DNA of 64,000 nt from Pseudahrensia aquimaris (GCF_042676045.1 NZ_JBHTJV010000012.1:62001-126000); one strand, 5' to 3'. Counted from the stretch's first letter, positions 34,630 to 43,164 are shown. A program made the numbers and translations. The notes: generated by a model from the letters alone, not told the origin.

Positions 34630-35088
34630 TTACGCCACCCGCAGGTTCTTGGCAGCAGTTTTCACCGCCTCGCGGATGCGCGGATAGGTGCCGCAGCGGC
34701 ACAGATTTCCAGACATCGCGTCGTCAATGTCTTCATCGGTTGGATTGTTGTTCTCCAACACGAATGCTGTCGCCGTCATGATCTGGCCGGATTGGCAATA
34801 GCCGCACTGGGCGACTTGATGTTCGGCCCATGCCGCTTGGACGACGCTCATGGCCTCAGGAGTGCCGAGCCCTTCAATCGTCGTGATCGGCCCGTCCACA
34901 TCGCCCGCCCGCAACTGGCACGAGCGCATCGGGATGCCGTCCATATGAACTGTGCAGGCACCGCATTGCGCGATGCCGCAGCCATATTTGACGCCGAGAA
35001 CACCCAACTCATCTCGCAAAACCCAAAGCATCGGCATGTCGTCTTCGACATCAGCCTCCATCACTTTGCCGTTGATTGTGAATTGCAT
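34630..35088 (-). CDS. iorA: (2Fe-2S)-binding small subunit of the molybdenum hydroxylase (IorA-like)
   Basis: 152 residues with both 2Fe-2S clusters of the family: an N-terminal plant-type ferredoxin site (YGCGIAQCGACTVH with a later CQLR) and a C-terminal helical cluster (CGYCQSGQ and NLCRCGTY). It carries no signal of its own, so export would depend on the Tat signal of IorB. First gene of the two-gene unit; AGGAGA lies upstream of the ATG. Confidence 0.9.
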   Translation of the reverse strand: MQFTINGKVMEADVEDDMPMLWVLRDELGVLGVKYGCGIAQCGACTVHMDGIPMRSCQLRAGDVDGPITTIEGLGTPEAMSVVQAAWAEHQVAQCGYCQSGQIMTATAFVLENNNPTDEDIDDAMSGNLCRCGTYPRIREAVKTAAKNLRVA

Positions 35089-35251
35089 ATTCGTCTCCTG
35101 CCTCGAGGCGTTCTTTTCTGAATCTGATGGGTAAATGTGTCGCCTTAACGAAGGGTATCGCTGACGCTTGGTAGTAGATTATGCACAAACGCTATCAGCT
35201 AAACCCTTGGCGAATGGCCGCACCTACTGTTCCAACGAAGTCTCTTTGAAA

Positions 35252-37189
35252 TCAGTCTGAACGGTTGGCCGCGATGTAGGCAGCTGCTTCCTGCCGCGTC
35301 TCAAAGATGTGGGGCGAGATTGAGCGGTTTTTCAGATCTTGCCCGAGCTTCTGGCGCAGGAACGCGCTTGTCGTATAGCGCGTAGCGGTGAGGTAATAAT
35401 CGTATTCCAACTGCCCCAAGACGTTGGCAAATTTGGCCGCCATTTTTGGCGAGATGGAAATGCCATCATAGTTCGACACCAAATTTACCTTCTGTCCGAT
35501 CTGCTGGAAGAAACTGTTCATATCGTGCTCAAAAATTCTAACGTCTTCTTCTGTCTCAATTGTAAGGCCGCTCAGATTGACGAAAACGATGTTCTGTTGC
35601 TTGTCATGAAACAGGCGGTCGCTATTGGGGATGGCCAATAGCCGCGTGCGCAATTTCATGGGCGCTTCACCCAAGATGCTAGGATCCATTTCTTTCACAT
35701 CATTGATAACGGGCTTGAAGTCCATCTGACCTAGAATGTCTTTTTCGATATCGATTCCAGGAGCGACTTCGATCAATTCCTGCCCGCTTTCGCCCAGCTT
35801 GAAGACGCAACGCTCGGTAACGTAGAGCACCTCTTTGCCTTGGCTGGCGGCATAGGCGCCGTTGAAGGTGATTTGTTCCACCTGGTTGATGAACTTCCTG
35901 CTGCGGCCTTCCTGAGCGATGGACATTTTGCCATCGTTGATCGCGACTTTCAGACCTCCAGCGGTAAACGTGCCAACAAAGACAACCTTGCGAGCGTTTT
36001 GCGAAATGTTGATGAAACCGCCAGCACCTGCGAAACGGTCTTTGAAGCGACTGACGTTGACGTTGCCAGTAGCATCTGTCTCCGCCATGCCGAGGCAGGC
36101 CAGATCAAGGCCGCCACCGTCGTAGAAATCAAACTGCTGGTTGGTCTGGATGATCGCGTTGGCGTTGATGGCTGCGCCGAAATCCAACCCCGACTGCGGA
36201 ACGCCGCCGAGCACACCTGCCTCCGTGGTGAGCGTGATGTTGTCGATTACGCCTTCTTCGTTGGCGACCGCAGAAACGCCTTCGGGCATTCCGATGCCCA
36301 GATTGACAACGCCGTTTACTGGAAGTTCCATCGCAGCGCGGCGGGCGATGATCTTGCGCTCGGTCAAGTCCATCGGAACAGGCTGGCCGACATCCGCCTT
36401 CATGCGGCCGGTAAAAGCGTGTTCATATGGCGTCTTATAGGTCTGATGGTGTTCATCACGTTCCGCGACCACAACGCAATCGACGAGATTGCCCGGCACG
36501 ATGACTTGTTTGGGATCGAGCGAACCATTGGCTGCGATGCGCTCCACCTGCGCGATAACGAGGCCGCCGGAGTTCTTCGCCGCAATTGCAATCGGCAACA
36601 TGTCGAGCGTCAGTGCCTCACGCTCCATGGTGATGTTGCCGTGGCGGTCAGCTGTTGTGCCGCGGATCAGCGCTACGTCGACGGGAACGGCGTGGTAGAA
36701 CAGCCATTCCTCTCCCGCCAGCTCCATCAACTCGACGAGCGGCTTGGTCGTGCAATCGTTGATCGCGCCACCAGATTGGCGAGGGTCAACGAAAGTGTGC
36801 AAGCCGACCTTGGAGAACATGCCAGGCTTGCCCGCGCCGATGTCGCGGTAAAGCTGCGAGATGCAGCCGAGCGGAAGATTGTAAGCCTCAATTTCGTTGT
36901 TCATCGCCATAGCGCCAAGTTTTGGCACAAGCGACCAGTGGCCTCCAATGGCGCGCTTCACGAGACCCGGAATCGCAAGGCGGTTAAGGCCACGGTCCTT
37001 GCCGTCTCCGGGCGCGGCGGCGAAGAGCAGTGAAATGTCCTTCGGGGCAGCGTGAGCAAGAAAACGGTCTTGCAGGCCACGCACCAAACCTTCCGGCGTG
37101 CCGATGCCGACAAATCCAGAGACACAAACCGTGTCACCATCGTCAATGGTGGCAATCGCATCCTCCAGACGCACAACTTTGTCGACCAT
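35252..37189 (-). CDS. Family I CoA-transferase (propionate CoA-transferase-like) with a C-terminal extension
   Basis: 645 residues. Residues ~1-510 resemble the fused two-domain acyl-CoA:acetate/3-oxoacid CoA-transferases (Pct/YdiF): GFVGIGTPEGLVRGL at the N-terminus and NLGIGMPEGV plus LTTEAGVLGG, the latter with the glutamate that forms the CoA-thioester intermediate. Such enzymes activate short hydroxy acids at the expense of acetyl-CoA. The last ~130 residues (HDKQQNIVFVNLSGLTIE onward) are not part of that core. Last gene of a five-gene operon with phaE-phaC, so it probably loads a hydroxyacid onto CoA for polymerisation. The start at 37189 has GGAGG seven bases upstream. Confidence 0.82.
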   Translation of the reverse strand: MVDKVVRLEDAIATIDDGDTVCVSGFVGIGTPEGLVRGLQDRFLAHAAPKDISLLFAAAPGDGKDRGLNRLAIPGLVKRAIGGHWSLVPKLGAMAMNNEIEAYNLPLGCISQLYRDIGAGKPGMFSKVGLHTFVDPRQSGGAINDCTTKPLVELMELAGEEWLFYHAVPVDVALIRGTTADRHGNITMEREALTLDMLPIAIAAKNSGGLVIAQVERIAANGSLDPKQVIVPGNLVDCVVVAERDEHHQTYKTPYEHAFTGRMKADVGQPVPMDLTERKIIARRAAMELPVNGVVNLGIGMPEGVSAVANEEGVIDNITLTTEAGVLGGVPQSGLDFGAAINANAIIQTNQQFDFYDGGGLDLACLGMAETDATGNVNVSRFKDRFAGAGGFINISQNARKVVFVGTFTAGGLKVAINDGKMSIAQEGRSRKFINQVEQITFNGAYAASQGKEVLYVTERCVFKLGESGQELIEVAPGIDIEKDILGQMDFKPVINDVKEMDPSILGEAPMKLRTRLLAIPNSDRLFHDKQQNIVFVNLSGLTIETEEDVRIFEHDMNSFFQQIGQKVNLVSNYDGISISPKMAAKFANVLGQLEYDYYLTATRYTTSAFLRQKLGQDLKNRSISPHIFETRQEAAAYIAANRSD

Positions 37190-37227
37190 TATGTGTCCTC
37201 CCAGACGCCGCTGCACCGGTCGCGCAG

Positions 37228-38412
37228 CTAATTCTTCTTTTTGCTTTTCTTGCCCTTACCGCCGCCGACAGCGCGGTCGATCCATTCGACCAGGCCACCA
37301 GCCACAACGCCTTGCGCCTTGCGACTGACGAACACGCCAACATGGCCACCTGGAAAGCCGATTTCTTCGTAGAGTTCTGACGCCACAAATTTACCCAAGG
37401 CTTTGGAGCAGGAAACCGGAATTATGTGGTCTTGCAAGGCGTAGATGTTCAGAACCGGACAATTGATCCGGCTTAGATCAATGCGCTCGCCGGAGATTTC
37501 GAACGTTCCTTCGACCAAACGGTTCTCGCGATACAATTCATTGAGCCACTGCTTGGCAGCCTCACCAGGATGGTCTGGTCGGTCAGCGATCCACTTTTCC
37601 ATACGCAAAAAGTTCAACATCGCGGCTTCGTCGCCTTCCAGATTGGTCAGGCCGATATTGTATTTCGTCATTGAATTGATCGGAGTGAGCGATGAAAAAA
37701 CGGCTCCCGTTATCGGACCTGGCAGCATGCCGTAAGTGTCAATCAGCAATTCGATATCGTCTTCGCGCAGGTTTGATATCCATGAGTTCAAAAAGCCTTC
37801 GCCACGCCAAAATTCATCCGGCTCGCCTTTGAAATCAATCGGCGTGATGGCGAGCGCAAGGCCCGAAAACAGTTCTGGCCGCATGGCAACAAGTGCGGCG
37901 GCGAATGTGCCGCCTTCGCATATACCAAAAAGAGTGATCGGCTGACCACCGTTGGCTTCTACCAGATGCTCCACGGCGGAGCCCAGATAGAGATCGATGT
38001 AATCATCGAAATTCAGGAATTGGTCGGCGCGGGTCGGGTTGCCCCAATCGACGACATACACATCCAAGCCAGCCATAAGCATGTTACGCACAAGCGAACG
38101 ATCTTCTTGCAGATCAATCATCGTTTGGCGGCCAAACAGGCCGTAGCAAATGAGGATCGGCGGCACATCCTTGCGCTGCTCGGCCAACGGGCGATAGCGC
38201 AGCACGCGCACCTTGTCGATTTGGAACACGACGTCTGCAGGTGTCTCCGCGATAGCAACTTCGGACTCGCGGGTCTCTGTGAGGAACGCATTGGATTTTA
38301 GCGCTTTGGCACCGGCATCCATCATCTGTTGCCAAGCCAGCATCCACGCTTCGCCTGCTGCTTCGGCGGCATTTATGGGCTCGCCGCTAGCGTTGCGCTT
38401 GATGGGCATCAT
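37228..38412 (-). CDS. phaC: Class III polyhydroxyalkanoate synthase subunit PhaC
   Basis: 394-residue alpha/beta hydrolase-fold polymerase that elongates PHA chains from hydroxyacyl-CoA. Catalytic triad: C165 in the lipase-like box GICEGG, D328 (LQDHIIP) and H357 (GGHVGV). Its size (~40 kDa) and the adjacent phaE identify class III, which works as a PhaC-PhaE complex. The usual rhizobial enzyme is the larger class I. Start placed at the first of two adjacent ATG codons (38412 or 38409), one base after the phaE stop. A lysine/glycine-rich tail (GGGKGKKSKKKN) ends the protein. Confidence 0.92.
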   Translation of the reverse strand: MMPIKRNASGEPINAAEAAGEAWMLAWQQMMDAGAKALKSNAFLTETRESEVAIAETPADVVFQIDKVRVLRYRPLAEQRKDVPPILICYGLFGRQTMIDLQEDRSLVRNMLMAGLDVYVVDWGNPTRADQFLNFDDYIDLYLGSAVEHLVEANGGQPITLFGICEGGTFAAALVAMRPELFSGLALAITPIDFKGEPDEFWRGEGFLNSWISNLREDDIELLIDTYGMLPGPITGAVFSSLTPINSMTKYNIGLTNLEGDEAAMLNFLRMEKWIADRPDHPGEAAKQWLNELYRENRLVEGTFEISGERIDLSRINCPVLNIYALQDHIIPVSCSKALGKFVASELYEEIGFPGGHVGVFVSRKAQGVVAGGLVEWIDRAVGGGKGKKSKKKN

Positions 38413-38413
38413 G

Positions 38414-39226
38414 TTATTTGCCCACCTTGGCAGACACTTCACGCTTCAACTTGCGCACTTCGCGGCGCAATTCGTGGACAATCTTGGTCAGATCATCAAC
38501 TTCTGTGCGGGTGGGGATTTGGTAAGCCTCGCTCCATGCTTCAGCCATGTCTTTTTGGCGGGCTTTGATTTCCATCGACGCACGCAACATGCCGCGCTGC
38601 GCTTCCATGAATTCCTTGCTCCGCTGTGTCTCCAACAGTTCTGCATTGGCAGCTGCCAGCCACGCATCAAGCGCTTCCTGCACTTTGCCAGACTGCAGAT
38701 CTTCCAGCGAGTAGTCCTTCGCGTAGGTCTCGTAGGTGCGACCCCAGGCTTCCTGCAGCACTTTGGCCATATTCGCGGCGGCCTGCTGATAATCCAGCGT
38801 TTCGCGCCACGCTTCGGCGGCGTCGATGTGAGGCGTTGCCAGGTCGGCGAATTTCGGGCCTTCAGCAATGCTTTCGAGGATCGTGCGCAATTGTTCTGGC
38901 GCATAAGCGGTCCAATTGGCAGGGTCCAGCATTGCCATGAATTGATCGCGGCCTTTGGTGAACATGTCGGCCTTGCCCATTTGCCCCATCATGGCACTAG
39001 CATCCCATTGGGGCGCCCACGATTTGATGAAGCTCTGCCACGCAGCCAGCGGCTCAGCCGTGTTGAACGGCATACCACTGCCCAACCCGCTGTTCATGGC
39101 CCCGCCCATATCGCCAAGCGACTTCTGGAAGCCGTCCATGACTTCTTTCTGGGCTTTGAAAAAGGCGCTTTGCCCTTCCTGCCAGATATCCATCATTTGC
39201 TCGAAACCATTGTCGTTCTTCGCCAT
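38414..39226 (-). CDS. phaE: Class III PHA synthase subunit PhaE
   Basis: 270-residue helical protein. The C-terminal PTRTEVDDLTKIVHELRREV segment followed by a Lys/Arg coiled coil is the conserved PhaE region that contacts PhaC. The N-terminal half is methionine-, alanine- and tryptophan-rich and variable, as usual for PhaE. GGGAG precedes the ATG. Confidence 0.9.
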   Translation of the reverse strand: MAKNDNGFEQMMDIWQEGQSAFFKAQKEVMDGFQKSLGDMGGAMNSGLGSGMPFNTAEPLAAWQSFIKSWAPQWDASAMMGQMGKADMFTKGRDQFMAMLDPANWTAYAPEQLRTILESIAEGPKFADLATPHIDAAEAWRETLDYQQAAANMAKVLQEAWGRTYETYAKDYSLEDLQSGKVQEALDAWLAAANAELLETQRSKEFMEAQRGMLRASMEIKARQKDMAEAWSEAYQIPTRTEVDDLTKIVHELRREVRKLKREVSAKVGK

Positions 39227-39250
39227 GATCGGCTCCCTCGGATTTTCGCC

Positions 39251-40405
39251 TTACAGCGCTTGGGTGTAGATATCGAGCGCGGCTTCGTAGGTCATTTCGC
39301 GGGGGTTGTTGACCAGCAGGCGCGTCTGTTTCATCGCGTCTTCAGCCAGCATCGGCAGGTGGTTGTGGTTCACGCCCACTTCCGCGAGCTTGCTTTGCAT
39401 ACCCAGTTTCGGGCCCATCGCCTTGAAGCCTTCGACCATGCCTTCGCCGATGGCGGCGGCAGACTTGCCGGCCAGTTCAGGGAAGATAATAGGACCGATT
39501 TCGGCATATTGTTCAGCCGCTTCGCTCATGTTGAAGTCCAGCACGTAGGGCAAAACCAGCGCGTTCGACAGGCCGTGCGGCACGTGGAAATGACCGCCCA
39601 GCGGATAAGCCAGCGCGTGAACGGCAGCAACCGGCGCATTGGCAAACGCCATGCCCGCCAGCATGGAGCCGAGCAGCATGTTGGAACGCGCATCGCGGTC
39701 ACCACCATTGGTGCAGGCGGTGTGAATGTTCGCGCCCAGTAGATCGAGCGCCTGACGGGCGAGCGTGTCCGAGACGATGTTTTTCTTGTGCTTGGAAGTG
39801 TAGGCCTCGATGGCGTGCACCATCGCGTCAATGCCGGTGGCCGCTGTCACAGCGGCGGGCAAGCCCACTGTCAGTTCAGCATCGAGAATGGCCCAATCGG
39901 GCAGAAGCTGGGGCGAGACAACGCCCTTTTTCTCGTTTGTGCCAGTCGTGACAATAGAGATCGGGGTTACTTCCGAACCTGTGCCAGCAGTTGTTGGCGC
40001 CAGCACCATTGGCAAGCGGCCGCCTTTGACGAGGCCAACCCCATACATTTCTTCAATTGGTTGATCAGAACCAACCAGGACGGCGATCAGCTTGGCGGTA
40101 TCCAGCGAAGAGCCGCCACCGACCGAAACAACCCCGTCGATGCCTTCGGCTTTCGCTTCTTCAACGGCTTTCAAGATCATCGCTTCCGGTGGGTCGGCCA
40201 CTACATCGTCGATGATGTGAACGCCGACGCCGGCGGATTTCAGCCCGTCTAGCGAAGCCTGAGCCAAGCCGAGTTCCAAAATCATCTTATCGGTAACGAA
40301 CGCCACCTTTTTGCAGCCCATAGCCGCCATCAACTCGCCGATTTTGGCGGTTGCGCCAACTTCGCAGAGAATGGATTTAGTGGTCTGAAACTGAAATGCG
40401 TGCAT
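39251..40405 (-). CDS. Iron-containing alcohol dehydrogenase, possible hydroxyacid (4-hydroxybutyrate) dehydrogenase
   Basis: 384-residue group III alcohol dehydrogenase. NAD-binding GGGSSLD is at 96-102; metal ligands D193, H197, H263 and H277 occupy the same positions as in E. coli FucO. The family reduces aldehydes or oxidises alcohols and includes 4-hydroxybutyrate dehydrogenases. Five bases downstream of the ThDP enzyme and 24 upstream of phaE. I infer that it reduces the aldehyde formed by the ThDP enzyme to a hydroxyacid that is then activated and polymerised. The precise substrate is not visible from sequence. Confidence 0.82.
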   Translation of the reverse strand: MHAFQFQTTKSILCEVGATAKIGELMAAMGCKKVAFVTDKMILELGLAQASLDGLKSAGVGVHIIDDVVADPPEAMILKAVEEAKAEGIDGVVSVGGGSSLDTAKLIAVLVGSDQPIEEMYGVGLVKGGRLPMVLAPTTAGTGSEVTPISIVTTGTNEKKGVVSPQLLPDWAILDAELTVGLPAAVTAATGIDAMVHAIEAYTSKHKKNIVSDTLARQALDLLGANIHTACTNGGDRDARSNMLLGSMLAGMAFANAPVAAVHALAYPLGGHFHVPHGLSNALVLPYVLDFNMSEAAEQYAEIGPIIFPELAGKSAAAIGEGMVEGFKAMGPKLGMQSKLAEVGVNHNHLPMLAEDAMKQTRLLVNNPREMTYEAALDIYTQAL

Positions 40406-40410
40406 GGGGC

Positions 40411-42066
40411 TTAGTCTTCCTGTTCGTACGACGTCATATCTTTGAGACGCGTCGTTAGCTTCATGTTTTCTGAATAGTCGATTGGGCAATCGATAATCGA
40501 GACGCCGCCATCGTTCATGGCAGTGGTCAAAATGCCTTCCAATTCCTCCGCGCTTTCGACCTTATAGCCGTGTGCGCCGAAACTCTCTGCGAATTTAACG
40601 AAGTCTGGGTTGGTTACATCAATGTGTGACTTGCGACCGTATTCGCGCATCTGGTGCCATTCGATAAGGCCGTATTTGTTGTCGTTGAAGATAATAACAG
40701 TAATGTTCAGGCCAAGACGAACGGCCGTCTCGACCTCTTGGTTGTTCATCATGAAGCCCGAGTCGCCGCACACCGCTAAAATGTTGCGCTCGGGGTAAAT
40801 CAATTTGGCGGCAATCGCGCCGGGCAAAGCGATGCCCATCGACGCGAAACCGTTAGAGATTATGCAAGTGTTGGGACGCTCGGCCTGGAACATCCGCGCC
40901 ATCCACATTTTGTGTGCGCCGACGTCGGAGATCACGATGTCCTCCGGGTTCATCACCTTGCGCAGATCTGAAATGATCTTTTGCGGTTTGACCGGATAGC
41001 CAGTGTCGTCAGCGTGCTTGTTGAGTTCAACACGAATACGCTCGCGCAGCTTCTTCATCGGGCTGTTGGCTGTGCGCTCGCAGCGGGCGGCGATGCGCTG
41101 CATGGAATTGCTTAGATCACCGATAACACCGGCCTCGACGATGTAGTTTGTGTCCACCTCTGCTGGGGACGCATCTACGTGAATGATCTTTTTAGTGCCT
41201 TTGGGGTTCCAGTGAGCCGGATCATATTCCACCATATCGTAGCCGACGCAGATAATGAGGTCAGCCTCGTCGATGCCGAAGGCAACCAGATCGTGGGCTT
41301 TGAGCCCGACTGTCCCAAGGCTCAACGGATGGGAAGATGGGAGCGTGCCTTTGGCCATGAAGGTGGTTGCCACAGGCAGGTTCAACTCTTCCGCAAAGGC
41401 GACCAGCGCGTCTGACGCACCGGCGCGGATGACGCCGTTGCCCGCAATGATGATCGGGTTAGAAGCGGCGTCGATGAGTTCGGCGACCTGTTTGCACTTG
41501 CCGATGGCCGCGACAGGCGTGAGCGGCGACTGCACGCGCAAGGGCGGCATTTCCTCAACTTCCATGTCAGCCACGTTTTCTGGAAAGTCGATGAACGCAG
41601 CGCCCGGCTTTTCGGCCTGGGCAAATTTGAACGCCTTACGGACAATTTCTGGCACGATTTCCGGCTCACGGATTTGCACTGAGTATTTGGTGATGGGGTC
41701 GAACAGATTGACCAGATCAAGAACCTGATGGCTCTCCTTGTGCATCCGCGTTGTTGCACCCTGCCCCGCAATAGCGACGAGCGGGGCGCGGTCCATATTG
41801 CCGTCGGCAACGCCAGTCACCAAGTTTGTAGCCCCTGGGCCCAGCGTCGACATACAGACACCGGCGCGGCCTGTCAGGCGGCCATAGACGTCTGCCATGA
41901 ATGCAGCAGCCTGCTCGTGGCGGGTGATGACGAATTCAATTTTGCTATCCAGCAGAGCGTCCATAACGCCCAAATTCTCTTCACCGGGAATACCGAAAAT
42001 GTATTCCACACCCTCAGCTTCGAGGCACTTCACCAACAGCTGGGCGGCGGTCATCTTATTTGACAT
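40411..42066 (-). CDS. ThDP-dependent enzyme, acetolactate-synthase-like (candidate 2-oxoacid decarboxylase)
   Basis: 551 residues with the three ThDP-enzyme domains. The catalytic glutamate is E51 (TRHEQAAAF). The central domain matches acetolactate synthases, and the ThDP/Mg motif runs from CGDSGFMMNNQE to FNDNKYG. No regulatory subunit gene (ilvH) follows and the genes around it are not for branched-chain amino acids. The protein resembles the acetolactate-synthase-like enzymes that in cyanobacteria act as 2-oxoglutarate decarboxylases giving succinic semialdehyde. As first gene of the ADH-phaE-phaC-CoA-transferase operon, a decarboxylase role is my preferred inference. A catabolic acetolactate synthase is the main alternative. 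Confidence 0.8.
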   Translation of the reverse strand: MSNKMTAAQLLVKCLEAEGVEYIFGIPGEENLGVMDALLDSKIEFVITRHEQAAAFMADVYGRLTGRAGVCMSTLGPGATNLVTGVADGNMDRAPLVAIAGQGATTRMHKESHQVLDLVNLFDPITKYSVQIREPEIVPEIVRKAFKFAQAEKPGAAFIDFPENVADMEVEEMPPLRVQSPLTPVAAIGKCKQVAELIDAASNPIIIAGNGVIRAGASDALVAFAEELNLPVATTFMAKGTLPSSHPLSLGTVGLKAHDLVAFGIDEADLIICVGYDMVEYDPAHWNPKGTKKIIHVDASPAEVDTNYIVEAGVIGDLSNSMQRIAARCERTANSPMKKLRERIRVELNKHADDTGYPVKPQKIISDLRKVMNPEDIVISDVGAHKMWMARMFQAERPNTCIISNGFASMGIALPGAIAAKLIYPERNILAVCGDSGFMMNNQEVETAVRLGLNITVIIFNDNKYGLIEWHQMREYGRKSHIDVTNPDFVKFAESFGAHGYKVESAEELEGILTTAMNDGGVSIIDCPIDYSENMKLTTRLKDMTSYEQED

Positions 42067-42411
42067 TAAATTTGTATTCCCTCTTTTCCGGCCTTTGCAG
42101 GCGGACGAACTTTATAGCGTTGCAGCGACGAACGCTTTGGCGCGATGAACTTATGAACAATCAGCACTCTGGCACCGCTCGGGCGTGAGCGGGTGAATGA
42201 GAATCCTATTTTCGGTTAGCTGAGGCGCCCCCAATTTTGGAATTCCACCCGAACAGCATGTCCGTGCTTACACACATAACAATCCCAGAACATCGACTTG
42301 GTTGCAAGGGAGCTATGCATCTGAAGCAAAACGCCCAAAGAACCAATGTTTTCATTGCCATAAAGGCAGCCAATGGCGAGCCAATCATGGCGAAATTAGG
42401 CCAAAATATAT
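42067..42411. other. Intergenic region between divergent ThDP-enzyme and phasin genes
   Basis: About 350 bases upstream of the phasin promoter without a convincing gene. It should hold the leftward promoter of the ThDP/ADH/phaEC operon. I see GAGGG before the leftward ATG but no certain -35/-10 pair and no complete TGC-N3-GCA operator, only a partial TTGCAGCGAC near 42121. Short open frames here lack ribosome binding sites and family features. Confidence 0.5.
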
Positions 42412-42455
42412 TGCAGCGCAACATTTTTGTTGCATTGCACAATATCACATGATAT
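42412..42455 (+). promoter_or_regulatory. Phasin promoter with two PhaR operators
   Basis: Two TGC-N3-GCA sites occur at 42412-42420 (TGCAGCGCA) and 42431-42439 (TGCATTGCA). A sigma-70-like promoter TTGTTG (42427-42432) - 17 bases - TGATAT (42450-42455) overlaps the second site, so bound PhaR would block RNA polymerase. The second site is part of a 17-base stretch, TTTGTTGCATTGCACAA, repeated in inverted orientation upstream of phaR. Confidence 0.75.
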
Positions 42456-42548
42456 TCGTTTGGTATGTTGCGCAAGAGAATTGCCAACAAACCCATTGCA
42501 TCCCGCCCTGATCGGTTCACGCAGGGGCACCACCAAAGGACGAAGACT

Positions 42549-42932
42549 ATGTCGACCAAAACCACTGAAGCCAAAGAAGTTTTCGAAAAAAGCCAAGAGT
42601 TTGCAACTTCCCAGATCGCTAGCTCCGAGAAGGCATTTGAAAGCATGATCGAATACAATGCCGCCATGTTCAAAGGCATGGAAGCTATCGGCAAGAAAAT
42701 GTACGACAACTACGTTTCCAACGTCGCTTCTGCGTTTGACGGCATGAAAGCCCTCAACAAAACCAACGATGTCGCTGATTTCTACAAGGTTGCCATGACC
42801 AACGCTGCTTCTTCAACAGAGCGCGTTATGGACCAAACGAAGGCCGTCGCTGAAATGTCCGGCAAAGTGATGAAAGAAACTGGTGAAGCTGGTCGTCTGG
42901 CGTTCTCCAAAGGTTTCGCAATCAACTTCTAA
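42549..42932 (+). CDS. phaP: Phasin (PHA granule-associated protein)
   Basis: 127-residue, almost wholly helical, alanine/lysine-rich protein with the Phasin_2 pattern: FATSQIASSEKAFESMIEYN, then FKGMEAIGKKMYDNYVSNVASAF. It coats the surface of PHA granules. The start at 42549 follows AAGGACG; upstream codons in the open frame cross the promoter and are not used. Repressed by PhaR through the operators just upstream and followed by a strong terminator. Confidence 0.88.
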   Translation: MSTKTTEAKEVFEKSQEFATSQIASSEKAFESMIEYNAAMFKGMEAIGKKMYDNYVSNVASAFDGMKALNKTNDVADFYKVAMTNAASSTERVMDQTKAVAEMSGKVMKETGEAGRLAFSKGFAINF

Positions 42933-42979
42933 GGCTTAACGCCTTAAGTTGTCCTGCCACTCTTCCGGCAGGTATTTGA

Positions 42980-43018
42980 GCCGCCAGCCCCTCCTCCTCC
43001 CGGGCTGGCGGCTTTTTT
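42980..43018 (+). terminator. Rho-independent terminator after the phasin gene
   Basis: GCCGCCAGCCC (42980-42990) pairs perfectly with GGGCTGGCGGC (43002-43012) around an 11-base C-rich loop and is followed by six T. Confidence 0.92.
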
Positions 43019-43075
43019 GTGTCCGCATTTCGCCATGGCTTAACCTTTAATGGATTTTCGGCGTATTCCAGCTTG

Positions 43076-43144
43076 TGCAATGCAACAAACAGGTTTCAAT
43101 TTGGCGCTTTGAGTGACTATAGTGCGAAACAATGGTGCAACGCA
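43076..43144 (+). promoter_or_regulatory. phaR promoter with two PhaR operators (autoregulation)
   Basis: TGCAATGCA (43076-43084) and TGCAACGCA (43136-43144) flank a likely promoter TTTCAA (43094-43099) - 18 bases - TATAGT (43118-43123). Both match TGC-N3-GCA, known for PhaR. The first sits in TTGTGCAATGCAACAAA, the reverse complement of the phasin operator stretch. Confidence 0.75.
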
Positions 43145-43164
43145 GCAGGGAGAAAGGCTTGACA

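Noticed and set aside
35840..37033. Plus-strand open frame of 397 codons opposite the CoA-transferase
   Set aside because: Antisense shadow of a well supported gene; composition is not protein-like and there is no ribosome binding site.
42206..42709. Minus-strand open frame of 167 codons overlapping the phasin promoter and gene
   Set aside because: No ribosome binding site and no family resemblance; it covers the two PhaR operators and runs antisense to phasin.
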